Part shown: positions 18,106-26,271 of the stretch, one piece after another | How the letters are laid out: each line of letters starts with the position of its first letter | How positions within the stretch are numbered: the first letter of the stretch is position 1 | The notes under the pieces: generated by a model | What the model saw: only the letters and a program-made list of their open reading frames with translations | The model's database searches: none | What the model was told of the DNA's origin: nothing | Position numbers and translations under genes: made by a program | Origin: Mucilaginibacter sp. OK283 | GTDB taxonomy: Bacteria > Bacteroidota > Bacteroidia > Sphingobacteriales > Sphingobacteriaceae | Assembly: GCF_900110415.1 (NCBI RefSeq) | Contig: NZ_FODR01000015.1 | Coordinates: forward strand, 62,001 to 126,000 | Length of the DNA: 64,000 nt | Direction of reading: 5' to 3'

Positions 18106-19083
18106 CTATATCGCTCCTTCTATCAATGTACCGTAAAATTCGCCCAGATCCATACCCGCAGCCCTAACCTGTTGCGGTATAAGGCTATTAGCAGATTGGC
18201 CTGGCGTTGTATTAATCTCAATAAAATAAAAATCGTTACTGCCTTCCAGCAAAATAAAATCAACCCGTACCATGCCTTTGCAATTGAGGCGGATATAAAC
18301 TTCAGTTACAATATCGGCTATCAGTTCAACCTGTGCGGCCGGCAAATCAGCCGGGGTTACCTCTTTGGTTACGCCAGATGTGTATTTGGCTTCGTAATCA
18401 AAAAAATCTTTAGTGGTCAATATCTCTGTTGCAGGCAGCACGGTGATTTTACCATTCAGCCGGGCTATGCCAATGCTAAACTCCCGGCCTTTTATAAATT
18501 CCTCTACCAGGATCTGTTCATCTTCATGGAAGGCCTTTCTTAAAGCATCGGGCAAGCCGGCAACATTATAAACCTTGCTCATGCCTACGCTGCTGCCACC
18601 ATTATTGGGTTTGATGAACAACGGAAATTTAAGCGTAGCCGCTATAATAGCCACATCATGCATATCCTTTTCAAACAGGCGCATAGAATGGGCGGTATGC
18701 AGGCCATGTATCCCATTCACTATGGTTTTAGTGTAAGCCTTGTTCATGGTAATAGCCGATGTTGTGGCATCACAGGTGTTATAAGGTATGCCCAGCATAT
18801 CCAGGTACCCTTGTATTTTGCCGTCTTCGCCGGGAGTGCCGTGTATGGTGATAAAAGCAAAATCGAATTTGATTTTTTCGCCATCCAGGGTAATGCTGAA
18901 ATCGTTTTTATCAACATCAACAACACCATGGGCGGCATCATGAATCCACCTGTCGCGGTTTACATAAATGGTATAAACTTTATATTTTGAGGCATCAAGG
19001 CTGGCGGCAATATTTTTGGCGCTGTTTACAGATACTTCATACTCACCGGTAAAACCACCGGCCAAAAGGGCTATATTCTTCAT
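18106..19083 (-). CDS. ddl: D-alanine--D-alanine ligase
   Basis: 325-aa ATP-grasp enzyme that joins two D-alanines for peptidoglycan precursors. It starts MKNIALLAGGFTGEYEVS with the family glycine-rich loop, carries the ATP-grasp segment KPNNGGSSVGMSKV, and closes with the metal-binding FIEINTTPGQS. The length is normal. It is a single gene with repeat-rich gaps on both sides and is divergent from the PASTA gene, another cell-wall related gene. Confidence 0.93.
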   Translation of the reverse strand: MKNIALLAGGFTGEYEVSVNSAKNIAASLDASKYKVYTIYVNRDRWIHDAAHGVVDVDKNDFSITLDGEKIKFDFAFITIHGTPGEDGKIQGYLDMLGIPYNTCDATTSAITMNKAYTKTIVNGIHGLHTAHSMRLFEKDMHDVAIIAATLKFPLFIKPNNGGSSVGMSKVYNVAGLPDALRKAFHEDEQILVEEFIKGREFSIGIARLNGKITVLPATEILTTKDFFDYEAKYTSGVTKEVTPADLPAAQVELIADIVTEVYIRLNCKGMVRVDFILLEGSNDFYFIEINTTPGQSANSLIPQQVRAAGMDLGEFYGTLIEGAI

Positions 19084-19087
19084 ATTT

Positions 19088-19131
19088 GAGTCAGAAAGTC
19101 CGGAAGTCGGTAAAGTCCGGAAGTAAGGCTC
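19088..19131. repeat. tandem short-repeat array, left of an inverted pair
   Basis: About five units of period 8-9 built on gtcagaaa/gtccggaa. A reverse-complement array is at 19208-19255, after a 76-base spacer, in the divergent gap between ddl and the PASTA gene. Confidence 0.6.
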
Positions 19132-19207
19132 AAATTTAATAATTATATGATGCGTCTGTAATTTAATTAGTCTTTGTCAACGACTAAAATGCGCATCGTT
19201 GCAACAA

Positions 19208-19255
19208 ACTCCGGCTTCCCGACTTTCGGACTTTTCTGACTTTCCGACTCTCAAA
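19208..19255. repeat. tandem short-repeat array, right of an inverted pair
   Basis: Units of period 8-9 built on gactttcc/gacttttct, inverted relative to 19088-19131. Just downstream, TATGTTTG at 19270-19277 fits the Bacteroidota -7 consensus and could serve the PASTA gene. Confidence 0.6.
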
Positions 19256-19269
19256 TCCAAAATTATCAC

Positions 19270-19277
19270 TATGTTTG
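19270..19277 (+). promoter_or_regulatory. candidate -7 element of the PASTA gene
   Basis: TATGTTTG matches TAnnTTTG and lies 36 bases before the PASTA protein start. No clear -33 element is present upstream, where the tandem array lies. Confidence 0.3.
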
Positions 19278-19313
19278 ATACTTATTTGACTGTAATTATC
19301 CCTACGCATACCA

Positions 19314-20105
19314 ATGAGCAAATTTGGTCTTTATTTAAAAACAAAATCTTTCCGTTATAACCTTTTAGGTGCAATTGTTACCGTAATTGTAGTTGTTTTA
19401 ATTGCCTTTTACAGCCTGGGATATTATACTAATCATGGATCCGGGATACCTGTACCAAAGCTGAAAGGCGAGAAAATTGATCGCGCTATGGCATTATTAA
19501 AAGAGCAGGGCTTTGGCTATAAAATAGATTCGGTTTATGTTGAGGATGTTGAGCCGGGCACCATTGTAGAACAGGATCCCGATGCCGGAACCAACGTAAA
19601 AGAAGGCCGCGTAATTTATTTAACCATGGTTACATTACAGGCGCCCCCCGTGGCCCTACCCGATCTGGAACAGGCCAGCTACCGTGAAGCTACCGCTACC
19701 CTATCTAACTATGGCTTAAAAATTGGCGATACCACATACCGTTCGGATATTGCCCGCGACCGTATACTCGAAGTGCGTTTTGGAGGGGTTGTTATTAAAA
19801 CGGGGGCCAAACTGCCTAAAGGATCAAAAGTGGACCTTGTTTTAGGTGATGGCGCAGGAGCAAGCGAGGTAGCCATTCCCGAGCTGATTAATCTTGATTT
19901 GGATGCGGCACGTTTTGCCATTAAAGGCGCCGGATTAACAATGGGCACAATAACATACCAGGGTTCCATAACCGACTCGACCAATGTAGTTGTAACCGCG
20001 CAATACCCCATGAGAACCGACTCGCTGAGTAAAACCAGCATAGGTACACGCATGAATATTACTGTTTCACAAGGTGCAAAAACAAATGCAGCCCCAACAA
20101 ATTAA
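19314..20105 (+). CDS. PASTA domain membrane-anchored protein
   Basis: 263-aa protein with one N-terminal membrane helix (about residues 17-37) and three periplasmic PASTA repeats (about 42-108, 112-182 and 186-256), ending in a short Asn/Ala-rich tail. PASTA domains bind peptidoglycan fragments or beta-lactams in kinases and penicillin-binding proteins. Here there is no kinase or transpeptidase domain, a stand-alone form common in Bacteroidota. It is next to the rhodanese and mltG genes on the same strand and opposite ddl, which suggests an envelope role. Confidence 0.85.
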   Translation: MSKFGLYLKTKSFRYNLLGAIVTVIVVVLIAFYSLGYYTNHGSGIPVPKLKGEKIDRAMALLKEQGFGYKIDSVYVEDVEPGTIVEQDPDAGTNVKEGRVIYLTMVTLQAPPVALPDLEQASYREATATLSNYGLKIGDTTYRSDIARDRILEVRFGGVVIKTGAKLPKGSKVDLVLGDGAGASEVAIPELINLDLDAARFAIKGAGLTMGTITYQGSITDSTNVVVTAQYPMRTDSLSKTSIGTRMNITVSQGAKTNAAPTN

Positions 20106-20394
20106 TGCAGCCGAACTGCTTGCCAGGATAACCCGGGGCGAACAACTCCATTTGATAGATGTACGCGAGGCTATTGAATATCAAACCTTTAATATAGGCG
20201 GAGTTAATATCCCGCTGAGTACCCTTGCTGACAAGCTAAATAACCTGGGTTACAACAAAACCGATGAATTAATCGTTATCTGCAAAGTTGGCTTACGCAG
20301 CGAAACAGCTCAAACACTATTACTGCAAAGCGGTTATCAAAACGTTAAAAACTTAACCGGTGGGTTGATTGCCATTCAAAAAATCAGACACTAA
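20086..20394 (+). CDS. rhodanese-like domain protein
   Basis: 102-aa single rhodanese domain (about residues 4-100). The active-site loop CKVGLRS contains the catalytic cysteine that would carry a persulfide. The opening LIDVREAIEY matches the family. The ATG at 20086 is preferred to a GTG at 20074; either way the 5' end overlaps the PASTA gene, so translation is probably coupled. The role may be sulfur transfer, but the partner is unknown. The stop codon falls in the first unit of a short-repeat array. Confidence 0.85.
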   Translation: MQPQQINAAELLARITRGEQLHLIDVREAIEYQTFNIGGVNIPLSTLADKLNNLGYNKTDELIVICKVGLRSETAQTLLLQSGYQNVKNLTGGLIAIQKIRH

Positions 20395-20562
20395 TTGGAA
20401 CTAATTAAAGCGAATTGCACGAATTAAATTAATGAAAAAACACAGAGCTAACGGGTTGTCATCTGCCTCATAAAAATCAAATTAATTATCACCTTAATTT
20501 TCTAATTCATTTAAATTTAATTAGACAACATTAGTGCAATTAGTGTGATAAAAACTAAATAA
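20391..20562. repeat. pair of inverted short-repeat arrays (period about 9)
   Basis: The left arm at about 20391-20440 has units around cgaattgca and cgaattaaa. The right arm at about 20500-20562 has units acattagtg and caattagtg, roughly the reverse complement. It fills most of the 191-base gap before mltG. It has the same two-arm architecture as the arrays near ribD and ddl. Confidence 0.5.
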
Positions 20563-20585
20563 TTACCATTTATAGCTAATTTATC

Positions 20586-21638
20586 ATGACTGAGAAAAAG
20601 TCAAAATCAGGACCATTAAAAAAATTCATTATCGCATTTGTAATTGTGATTGTCATCATACTGGCAGGTGTTGGTGTAAACTATTACTATAAGTATTTTG
20701 GCCCCAATGTAACTGCCAAACAGGAGTATTTATACATACATACCGGCGCAACCTATGCCGACGTAATAAAAACAGTACAAAATGAAGGTATGGTTAAAGA
20801 TACCGTTACCTTTAACTGGGCGGCTGTAAATATGAACTATACACACCGGGTTAAGCCGGGCAGGTATCACCTGCACGAAGGTATGAGCAACCGCAAGCTC
20901 ATTAATATGCTGGCATCCGGCACACAGGAGCCTGTACAACTGGAGTTTCATGGTTTACGGCAGAAAGAGCAATTTGCCGGTTTTGTTTCCAAAAAAATCG
21001 AGCCAGATTCGGCATCCATCATCAACTTGCTTGATTCATCGGCATATGTGGCCAAGTATGGTTTTACTACCGATAATGTGTACACCATGTTTATGCCCAA
21101 CTCCTACCAAATGTACTGGAACACATCGCCCGATAAATTCTTTAAAAAGATGTATGCCAACTACGAAAAATTCTGGACACCAGAGCGTAAGCAGAAGGCC
21201 GCTGCCCTTAACCTGTCGCAACAGGAAGTATCTGTTTTGGCCTCGGTAGTTGACGCTGAGGCGTTGCATGACGACGAAATGCCGGCCATTGCAGGTTTAT
21301 ACCTTAACCGCCTTAAAAAAGGCATGAAACTGGAAGCAGACCCTACCGTGATCTTCGCTTTAAATGATTTTACCATCAAGCGGGTATTAAACAGGTACCT
21401 GTCATACAATTCGCCTTACAACACCTACCTGCATACAGGTTTGCCTCCCGGCCCTATCATGATGCCTTCGGTAAATGCAGTAAACGCTGTGCTCGATCAT
21501 CAAAACAACGATTACATATACATGTGCGCCAAAGCCGATTTTTCGGGATATCACGCCTTTGCAAACAACGTTGCCGACCATTTAGTGAATGCCCATGCTT
21601 TTCAAAAAGCGCTTAACGAACGCAACATTAAAAGGTAA
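20586..21638 (+). CDS. mltG: endolytic murein transglycosylase MltG
   Basis: 350-aa YceG/MltG family enzyme that cleaves nascent glycan strands and helps end their elongation. It has an N-terminal membrane helix (about residues 12-32), a LysM-like region, then the catalytic domain with SVLASVVDAEALHDDEMPAI (the Glu in DAEA is the likely catalytic residue), AGLYLNRLKKGM and LEADPTVIFAL. The stop overlaps the start of the thioesterase gene by one base. Confidence 0.93.
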   Translation: MTEKKSKSGPLKKFIIAFVIVIVIILAGVGVNYYYKYFGPNVTAKQEYLYIHTGATYADVIKTVQNEGMVKDTVTFNWAAVNMNYTHRVKPGRYHLHEGMSNRKLINMLASGTQEPVQLEFHGLRQKEQFAGFVSKKIEPDSASIINLLDSSAYVAKYGFTTDNVYTMFMPNSYQMYWNTSPDKFFKKMYANYEKFWTPERKQKAAALNLSQQEVSVLASVVDAEALHDDEMPAIAGLYLNRLKKGMKLEADPTVIFALNDFTIKRVLNRYLSYNSPYNTYLHTGLPPGPIMMPSVNAVNAVLDHQNNDYIYMCAKADFSGYHAFANNVADHLVNAHAFQKALNERNIKR

Positions 21639-22045
21639 TGTTTGAGCATACCACCAAAATACGGGTGCGGTACGGCGAAACCGACCAGATGGGCTATATG
21701 TACTACGGTAATTATGCCGAGTTTTATGAAGTTGGCCGCGTAGAAATGCTGCGCAGCCTTGGATTAACTTATAGCGGTATGGAACAGTCGGGCATTATGA
21801 TGCCTGTGCTGGAGCTTAAATGCAAGTACCTGAAACCGGCTTTGTATGATGAGGAAATAAGCGTAAAAGTGATTATGGATAAAATGCCCGGTATCCGTAT
21901 CCATTTCCGGTATGACCTAAGTAATGAAAAAGGCGATCTGATTAATACCGGCGAAACCTTACTGGTTTTCATTAATATGAAAACAAACCGTCCGTGCCTG
22001 CCGCCACAGGATTTTATAGATAAATTATTGCCTTTTTTTGAGTAA
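21638..22045 (+). CDS. YbgC/FadM-type acyl-CoA thioesterase
   Basis: 135-aa hotdog-fold thioesterase, with the family opening VRYGETDQMGYMYYGNYAEFYEVGR; the Asp in ETDQMG is the usual catalytic residue. It probably hydrolyses short acyl-CoA or 4-hydroxybenzoyl-CoA-like thioesters; the substrate is not identifiable. It is translationally coupled to mltG (one-base overlap) and followed after 10 bases by a YihY gene. Confidence 0.88.
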   Translation: MFEHTTKIRVRYGETDQMGYMYYGNYAEFYEVGRVEMLRSLGLTYSGMEQSGIMMPVLELKCKYLKPALYDEEISVKVIMDKMPGIRIHFRYDLSNEKGDLINTGETLLVFINMKTNRPCLPPQDFIDKLLPFFE

Positions 22046-22055
22046 ATTTGGTTAG

Positions 22056-23036
22056 ATGAGATGGCTTCACCACTTTTTGCTGCGCTTTAGTTTTTATCAG
22101 TATATTATAGAGTGGACAAAATATATCATTTTGCCAGGTTTTCGTCCGCTGCCGTTGTATACTGTGATTGATTTTTTTATCAAGGAGATCACTAAAACCT
22201 CATTAACTAACCGCGCATACGCGCTGGCCTATAGTTTTATGCTGGCCGTATTCCCTGCCACAATCTTTTTGTTTACGCTGATCCCTTATATACCCATAAA
22301 ACACTTCCAGGGGACACTACTAACCGTTTTGGCGTCAGTAATGCCCACAAACGCTTATTTAGCCTTCAGGGGGACGCTTATCGACATTATCAAGAATGAA
22401 AACGGCAAGTTGCTTTCGTTTGGTTTTTTATCAACCATGTACTTTGCTACCAATGGCGTAATTAACCTGATGAAGGCCTTCAACAAAGCATCGCTAATTA
22501 CCGACCGGCGAAGCTGGCTCAAACGGCGGTTGGTTGCTACCGGAATCACGATAGCCATTAGTATGGCACTTTTTATTTCGATAGCTATTATGATCGCCGG
22601 CCAGGCCGTTATTCACTGGATTCAGCTGCACGTTAATAAAGAAAGTCATTTCTGGATCTACCCTATCATGTTGTTCCGGTGGATCATGATTGTTATTATT
22701 ATTTTTATCAGCATAGCCTGGTTGTACAGATACGGCCCTGCCCATACAAAACGTTGGAACTTTGTAAATCCGGGCTCGGTACTGGCTACTGGGCTGGCTG
22801 TGCTTACGTCGCTTGGTTTTTCCTATTATATCAACAATTTCTCATCATACAACAAAGTATACGGATCAATCGGAACACTAATTGTAGTGATGCTTTGGAT
22901 GTACATAAACTCGCTGATTTTGCTCATCGGGTTTGAATTAAACGCGTCGGTTGAGCTTTCAAAACGCAGTTTAAGGGTGGTAAAACCACGTTTCAACAGC
23001 TTCAGGCAGAAAAAAGCCGACCATTTTAAAAATTAA
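22056..23036 (+). CDS. YihY/BrkB family membrane protein
   Basis: 326-aa inner-membrane protein with about six hydrophobic segments, of the YihY/virulence factor BrkB family. The segments ALAYSFMLAVFPATIFLF, KLLSFGFLSTMYFATNGV, VYGSIGTLIVVMLWMYINS and LLIGFELNA are typical. The family was once annotated as ribonuclease BN in error; its function remains unclear. It is the last gene of the PASTA-to-YihY run before tRNA-Ser. Confidence 0.88.
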   Translation: MRWLHHFLLRFSFYQYIIEWTKYIILPGFRPLPLYTVIDFFIKEITKTSLTNRAYALAYSFMLAVFPATIFLFTLIPYIPIKHFQGTLLTVLASVMPTNAYLAFRGTLIDIIKNENGKLLSFGFLSTMYFATNGVINLMKAFNKASLITDRRSWLKRRLVATGITIAISMALFISIAIMIAGQAVIHWIQLHVNKESHFWIYPIMLFRWIMIVIIIFISIAWLYRYGPAHTKRWNFVNPGSVLATGLAVLTSLGFSYYINNFSSYNKVYGSIGTLIVVMLWMYINSLILLIGFELNASVELSKRSLRVVKPRFNSFRQKKADHFKN

Positions 23037-23134
23037 TTATCTGTCTATCAAAAACTTAGCCACAAATGTTAAGAAAATGAAAAAAAATCATTTCGATACT
23101 TGTCAATCCGCTCCGGATTTGTACTTTTGTCCCC

Positions 23135-23221
23135 GGAGAGCTGGCAGAGTGGTCGATTGCGGCAGTCTTGAAAACTGTTGAACTGTTAAAGGTTCCTGGG
23201 GTTCGAATCCCTAGCTCTCCG
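23135..23221 (+). tRNA. tRNA-Ser (anticodon TGA)
   Basis: 87-base class II tRNA. The acceptor stem is GGAGAGC/GCTCTCC with discriminator G at 23221. The anticodon loop CTTGAAA carries TGA, and the TpsiC loop GGTTCGAATCC is intact. The long variable arm fits serine. CCA is not encoded. It sits at the edge of the pseudogene region and is a likely integration site for the decayed element downstream. Confidence 0.95.
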
Positions 23222-23244
23222 CAAACAATATTCCAAATGAGTTC

Positions 23245-23285
23245 AAAAAGGCCTTAAATGTAAAATTTAAGGCCTTTTTTGTTTT
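23245..23285 (+). terminator. rho-independent terminator after tRNA-Ser
   Basis: Perfect 14-base stem: left arm 23245-23258, 7-base loop, right arm 23266-23279, followed by a T-rich run. Confidence 0.85.
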
Positions 23286-23333
23286 TTCCATACCGAATTG
23301 AACCATAAGAATCTATTCTGATCGGGGCCTATT

Positions 23334-23371
23334 GCGAGACCTATTACCGGCTCGTAACTTACAGGTCTCGC
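23334..23371. repeat. 9-base inverted repeat between tRNA-Ser and integrase
   Basis: gcgagacct at 23334-23342 and its complement aggtctcgc at 23363-23371, 20 bases apart. The position just before the integrase remnant fits an operator or recombination core site, but no direct test is possible here. Confidence 0.4.
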
Positions 23372-23411
23372 TAAACATTGAAATATTATTTAATGAATTA
23401 GTAATCAGATT

Positions 23412-24452
23412 ATGATCAGTACTTTATGTGTGAATTTTGCACTTAAGAAGAGCAAAATTATGGCAAATGGAACAGCGCCGATCTATTTGCGTTTAACGAT
23501 TGACGGGACCCGAATTGAATTCACGACACGGCGGTATATCAGTCCCGCCCGCTGGAATGCCGCAGCCCAGAAGATGACGGGCACGAATGAAGAAGCCCGG
23601 GCATTCAAGCAATACTTAAGTTCTTTTGAGCAAAATGCCTACAATGCCTGCCGGGAATTAATCGAATCCAAAAAGCAGGTAACGGTACAGGCGCTAAAAG
23701 CTGTCTTACTGGGGACCTTTGAATCCGCAGAACAAAAGATGCTCGTTCCCATTTTTGAAGAGCACAACCGCCACGTAGCGGCCCTGGTCGGTCAGGACTA
23801 TGCCAAAAGTACATTGGAGCGGTATAAAACCAGCTTAAAGCATACTATTGAATTTATGCGGTGGCATTATGGCGTACCGGATATCGATGTAAAAAAGATC
23901 GATCACAATTTTATCGCTACCTATGAATTCTATCTCCGGTCTGAAAAGAAATGCCGCAACAATACGACAGTTAAATACCTGAAGAATTTCAGAAAGATCA
24001 TTAAGATCTGTTTGAACAACAGTTGGATTGACAAAGCCCCCTATGCAGGTCACTAATCAAAATTAATCGAGGTGATCCCCGCCTATGTCATCAAGCAGGA
24101 ATTGCAGGCTGTAAAAGAGAAGCTTTTCGTAAGCGACAGGGTAAGCCAGGTGAGAGATATATTTCTGTTCAGTTGTTTTACGGGCCTTGCCTACGCGGAC
24201 GTAAAGAAACTGAACCGATCCGAGATCAGCATTGGTATAGATGGTGAACAATGGGTTTACACGGCCAGACAAAAGACCGATACCCCATCGAGGATTCCCT
24301 TGTTACCCATCGCCCTGGAGATCATGAAGCGATACGAACATCACCCACAATGCGTCAACAAAGGACGTTTGTTACCTGTGTTAAGTAATCAAAAAATGAA
24401 TGCCTATTTAAAAGAGATCGCGGACCTGTTAACCCCAATGTCAGTCTTTTGA
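23412..24452 (+). pseudogene. tyrosine site-specific integrase, broken
   Basis: Remnant of a Bacteroidota-type tyrosine recombinase. The first part carries the arm-binding domain (LKKSKIMANGTAPIYLRLTIDG) and the core-binding SAM-like domain (about residues 115-214). A single in-frame TAA at 24054-24056 interrupts it. The frame then continues without shift into the catalytic domain (DIFLFSCFTGLAYADVKKL, RQKTDTPSRIPLLPIALE). It ends at about 24430, before the HxxR box and catalytic Tyr, so the enzyme is dead. It lies 190 bases from tRNA-Ser, as expected for an element integrated there. Confidence 0.85.
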
Positions 24453-24648
24453 CGAAAACATAGCTGGTGTTGCACTTGGTTATGCTGACTTTACCAGGCT
24501 TACCATCTTTTATAAAAAATTAAAATACGGTCGTCGAAATGCGCTTCGGGCTATCAGACACGATGCGAATATGCCCCATAAAATACAAGCTTTTGACGAT
24601 CAAGTGTTTAGTATTTTTTTTAAGCCATCAAAAATCGTTCATCAATAA
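24448..24648 (+). pseudogene. possible AraC-type HTH remnant
   Basis: A 66-codon open frame with no start, directly after the integrase truncation. The stretch IAGVALGYADFTRLTIFYKKLK weakly resembles the second helix-turn-helix of AraC regulators. It probably marks a deletion junction between the integrase and another gene. The assignment is weak. Confidence 0.3.
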
Positions 24649-24679
24649 TTCATGATAATTTAATATTATTACATCTCAA

Positions 24680-24752
24680 GCAGGCACCCGCCTGCATTGT
24701 GATAAGGTTTAGGTTTAAGTCCCCGGCGGCGAGCGCTTAGGGGACTTTATTT
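24680..24752. terminator. two hairpins between remnants
   Basis: A small hairpin gcaggc/gcctgc at 24680-24695 and a larger one with arms aagtcccc (24717-24724) and ggggactt (24740-24747) followed by TATTTT on the plus strand. The second may be a plus-strand terminator left from the lost gene. It also forms the end of the truncated hydrolase frame. Confidence 0.4.
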
Positions 24753-24996
24753 TGCCTGGCCGCCAAAACACCCCCTGCTTTTGCAATATTTTGAGATGTA
24801 GATTTTTAGCTTTTTTAGTAAGTAACTCATAAACCTGCTGCCAGCCTGGCCCGTCTGCAAAAGCACCGTAAACCAGTGCCACATTCCGAACGTGCGTTTT
24901 ATCCTGCGCTCTTACCGGGATAGAAAACAGGAATGACAGGAACAATATCATCAAGCAAATTGCTTTTGTCTGATAAGAAATATTTAATGTTTTCAT
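24715..24996 (-). pseudogene. truncated alpha/beta hydrolase with signal peptide
   Basis: 93-aa frame. Residues 1-31 are a signal peptide ending in VRAQ, then VALVYGAFADGPGWQQVYELL matches the start of secreted alpha/beta hydrolases (a usual VHGAFADG strand and loop, here Tyr replacing His). After about residue 64 the similarity stops abruptly and the rest is unrelated, so the catalytic Ser, Asp and His are all lost. It is downstream of the broken AraC gene on the same strand. Confidence 0.7.
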
Positions 24997-25032
24997 AGCT
25001 TTTATTTTATAGCCGTCGTTGTCGTCCTCAAT

Positions 25033-25735
25033 TCAGGTTTCTGAATTCTTTCGGAGGCTGACCGACCTTGTTTTTAAAAATCTTTGAGAAGTGAGAGGGG
25101 TGCTCGAAGCCGAGTTCATAAGCGATTTCGCTGATCGACCTTTCTGTACTCCGTAGTAAGGCTTTGCTTTATCAATTAATTTCAAATGGATGTGCTCCTG
25201 TGTCGACTTGCCGGTGTATTTACTTAACAGGTCGGAAAGGTAATTGGCTGATAAATTTAAGTGCGAGGCAAAATACTTTACATCCGGAACACCTGTTTCG
25301 ATCAGCGAGTCCTGGGCAAAATGATCATTTAAAAGTCTTTCAAATTTTTCAACGAGATCATTTCCTGCTTTTACCCTTGTCAAGAACTGCCGGTCATAAA
25401 ACCTCGAACAGTAAGATAAAAGCAATTCAAGGTTTGTCAAGATCAAATTATGCGAATGTTTATCGAGGTTGTTTCCGATCTCTTTGCCGACGTTGCGCAA
25501 ACAATCTTCCAGGACATTCTTTTCAGCGTCTGAAATATGCAGGCACTCATTGGCGTCATAACCGAAGAAAGAGTACTCGAATAGCTTACGACCTCTGCCG
25601 GTTGCATTTAAAAAATCAGGATGTATATAAATTGCCCAGCCCTCTACTTTGTTTTCGCCCCCCGAAGTCAGCGACACAGTTGTACAATCATTTTTCGCTG
25701 GAGAAATGACCAGGCAAAATGCGGGTGACAAAAAT
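25033..25735 (-). pseudogene. AraC family regulator, truncated and frameshifted
   Basis: The frame keeps the second part of the AraC sensor domain (from VEGWAIYIHPDFL) and the first HTH (VKYFASHLNLSANYLSDLLSK). A frameshift near 25143 follows. The other frame continues with SISEIAYELGFEHPSHFSKIF and ends KEFRNLN at about 25030, giving the intact second HTH. The N-terminus is missing: its first about 40 residues are replaced by antisense of a permease fragment. Both ends and the shift show it is non-functional. Confidence 0.75.
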
Positions 25736-26240
25736 GTAAACATCGGCGCGATATGGGTTTCTGACGACTATTTTAAGACGTTGGAAATGACCTTCGCTGC
25801 AGGGAACAATTTCAGAGGCGTCAGGAAAAGCGAAACGCTGCATGTAATCGTAAATGAAGCGATGGTTAGGCGTATCGATCTAAAATACCGTGTTAACCAA
25901 GCAATAACCATCAATTTCAATAAAACACAGGTAAAGATCATTGGTGTGGTAAGAGATGCGCTGATGGATTCGCCTTACAGGCCAGTGGAGCCCGCCGTTT
26001 TCGGGCATAACCCCTTCGACTATGTGGTGACGTACCGGCTTGCGAAAAACGCGCATATAGCATATATATACCGCTATTGACAAGATCGCGAAGATATTTG
26101 AAAAATATAACCCGGCTTACCCATACCAGTACAAACATTCAGATCATCGATGGCTAACCCGATAAAAAGTTTGCATAGTGACTATAAATACGGCTCAAAT
26201 AAATTCAACAGACAGATCGTCCTGTTAATGGATGGAAGTG
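25690..26240 (+). pseudogene. fragment of a MacB/FtsX-type ABC permease
   Basis: A plus-strand frame with the periplasmic-core features of Bacteroidota MacB-like permeases (WVSDDYFKTLEMTFAAGNNF, HVIVNEAMVRRI, VKIIGVVRDALMDSPY). It is open to 26080 and then shifts frame: IAKIFEKYNPAYPYQY and HSDYKYGSNKFN follow in other frames. N- and C-terminal membrane parts are missing. It is the last remnant before the protease gene. Confidence 0.65.
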
Positions 26241-26271
26241 GAATGAGTATTTATTTACTTTTTTTTCGATT

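Noticed and set aside
17890-18543. 217-codon plus-strand frame over the decamer array and ddl
   Set aside because: The second half is antisense to ddl and the translation has no domain; the firm minus-strand ddl gene explains the region.
23222-26240. Second attachment site (copy of the tRNA-Ser 3' end) marking the far edge of the element
   Set aside because: No convincing repeat of the tRNA-Ser 3' end was seen downstream by eye, so the borders were not called.
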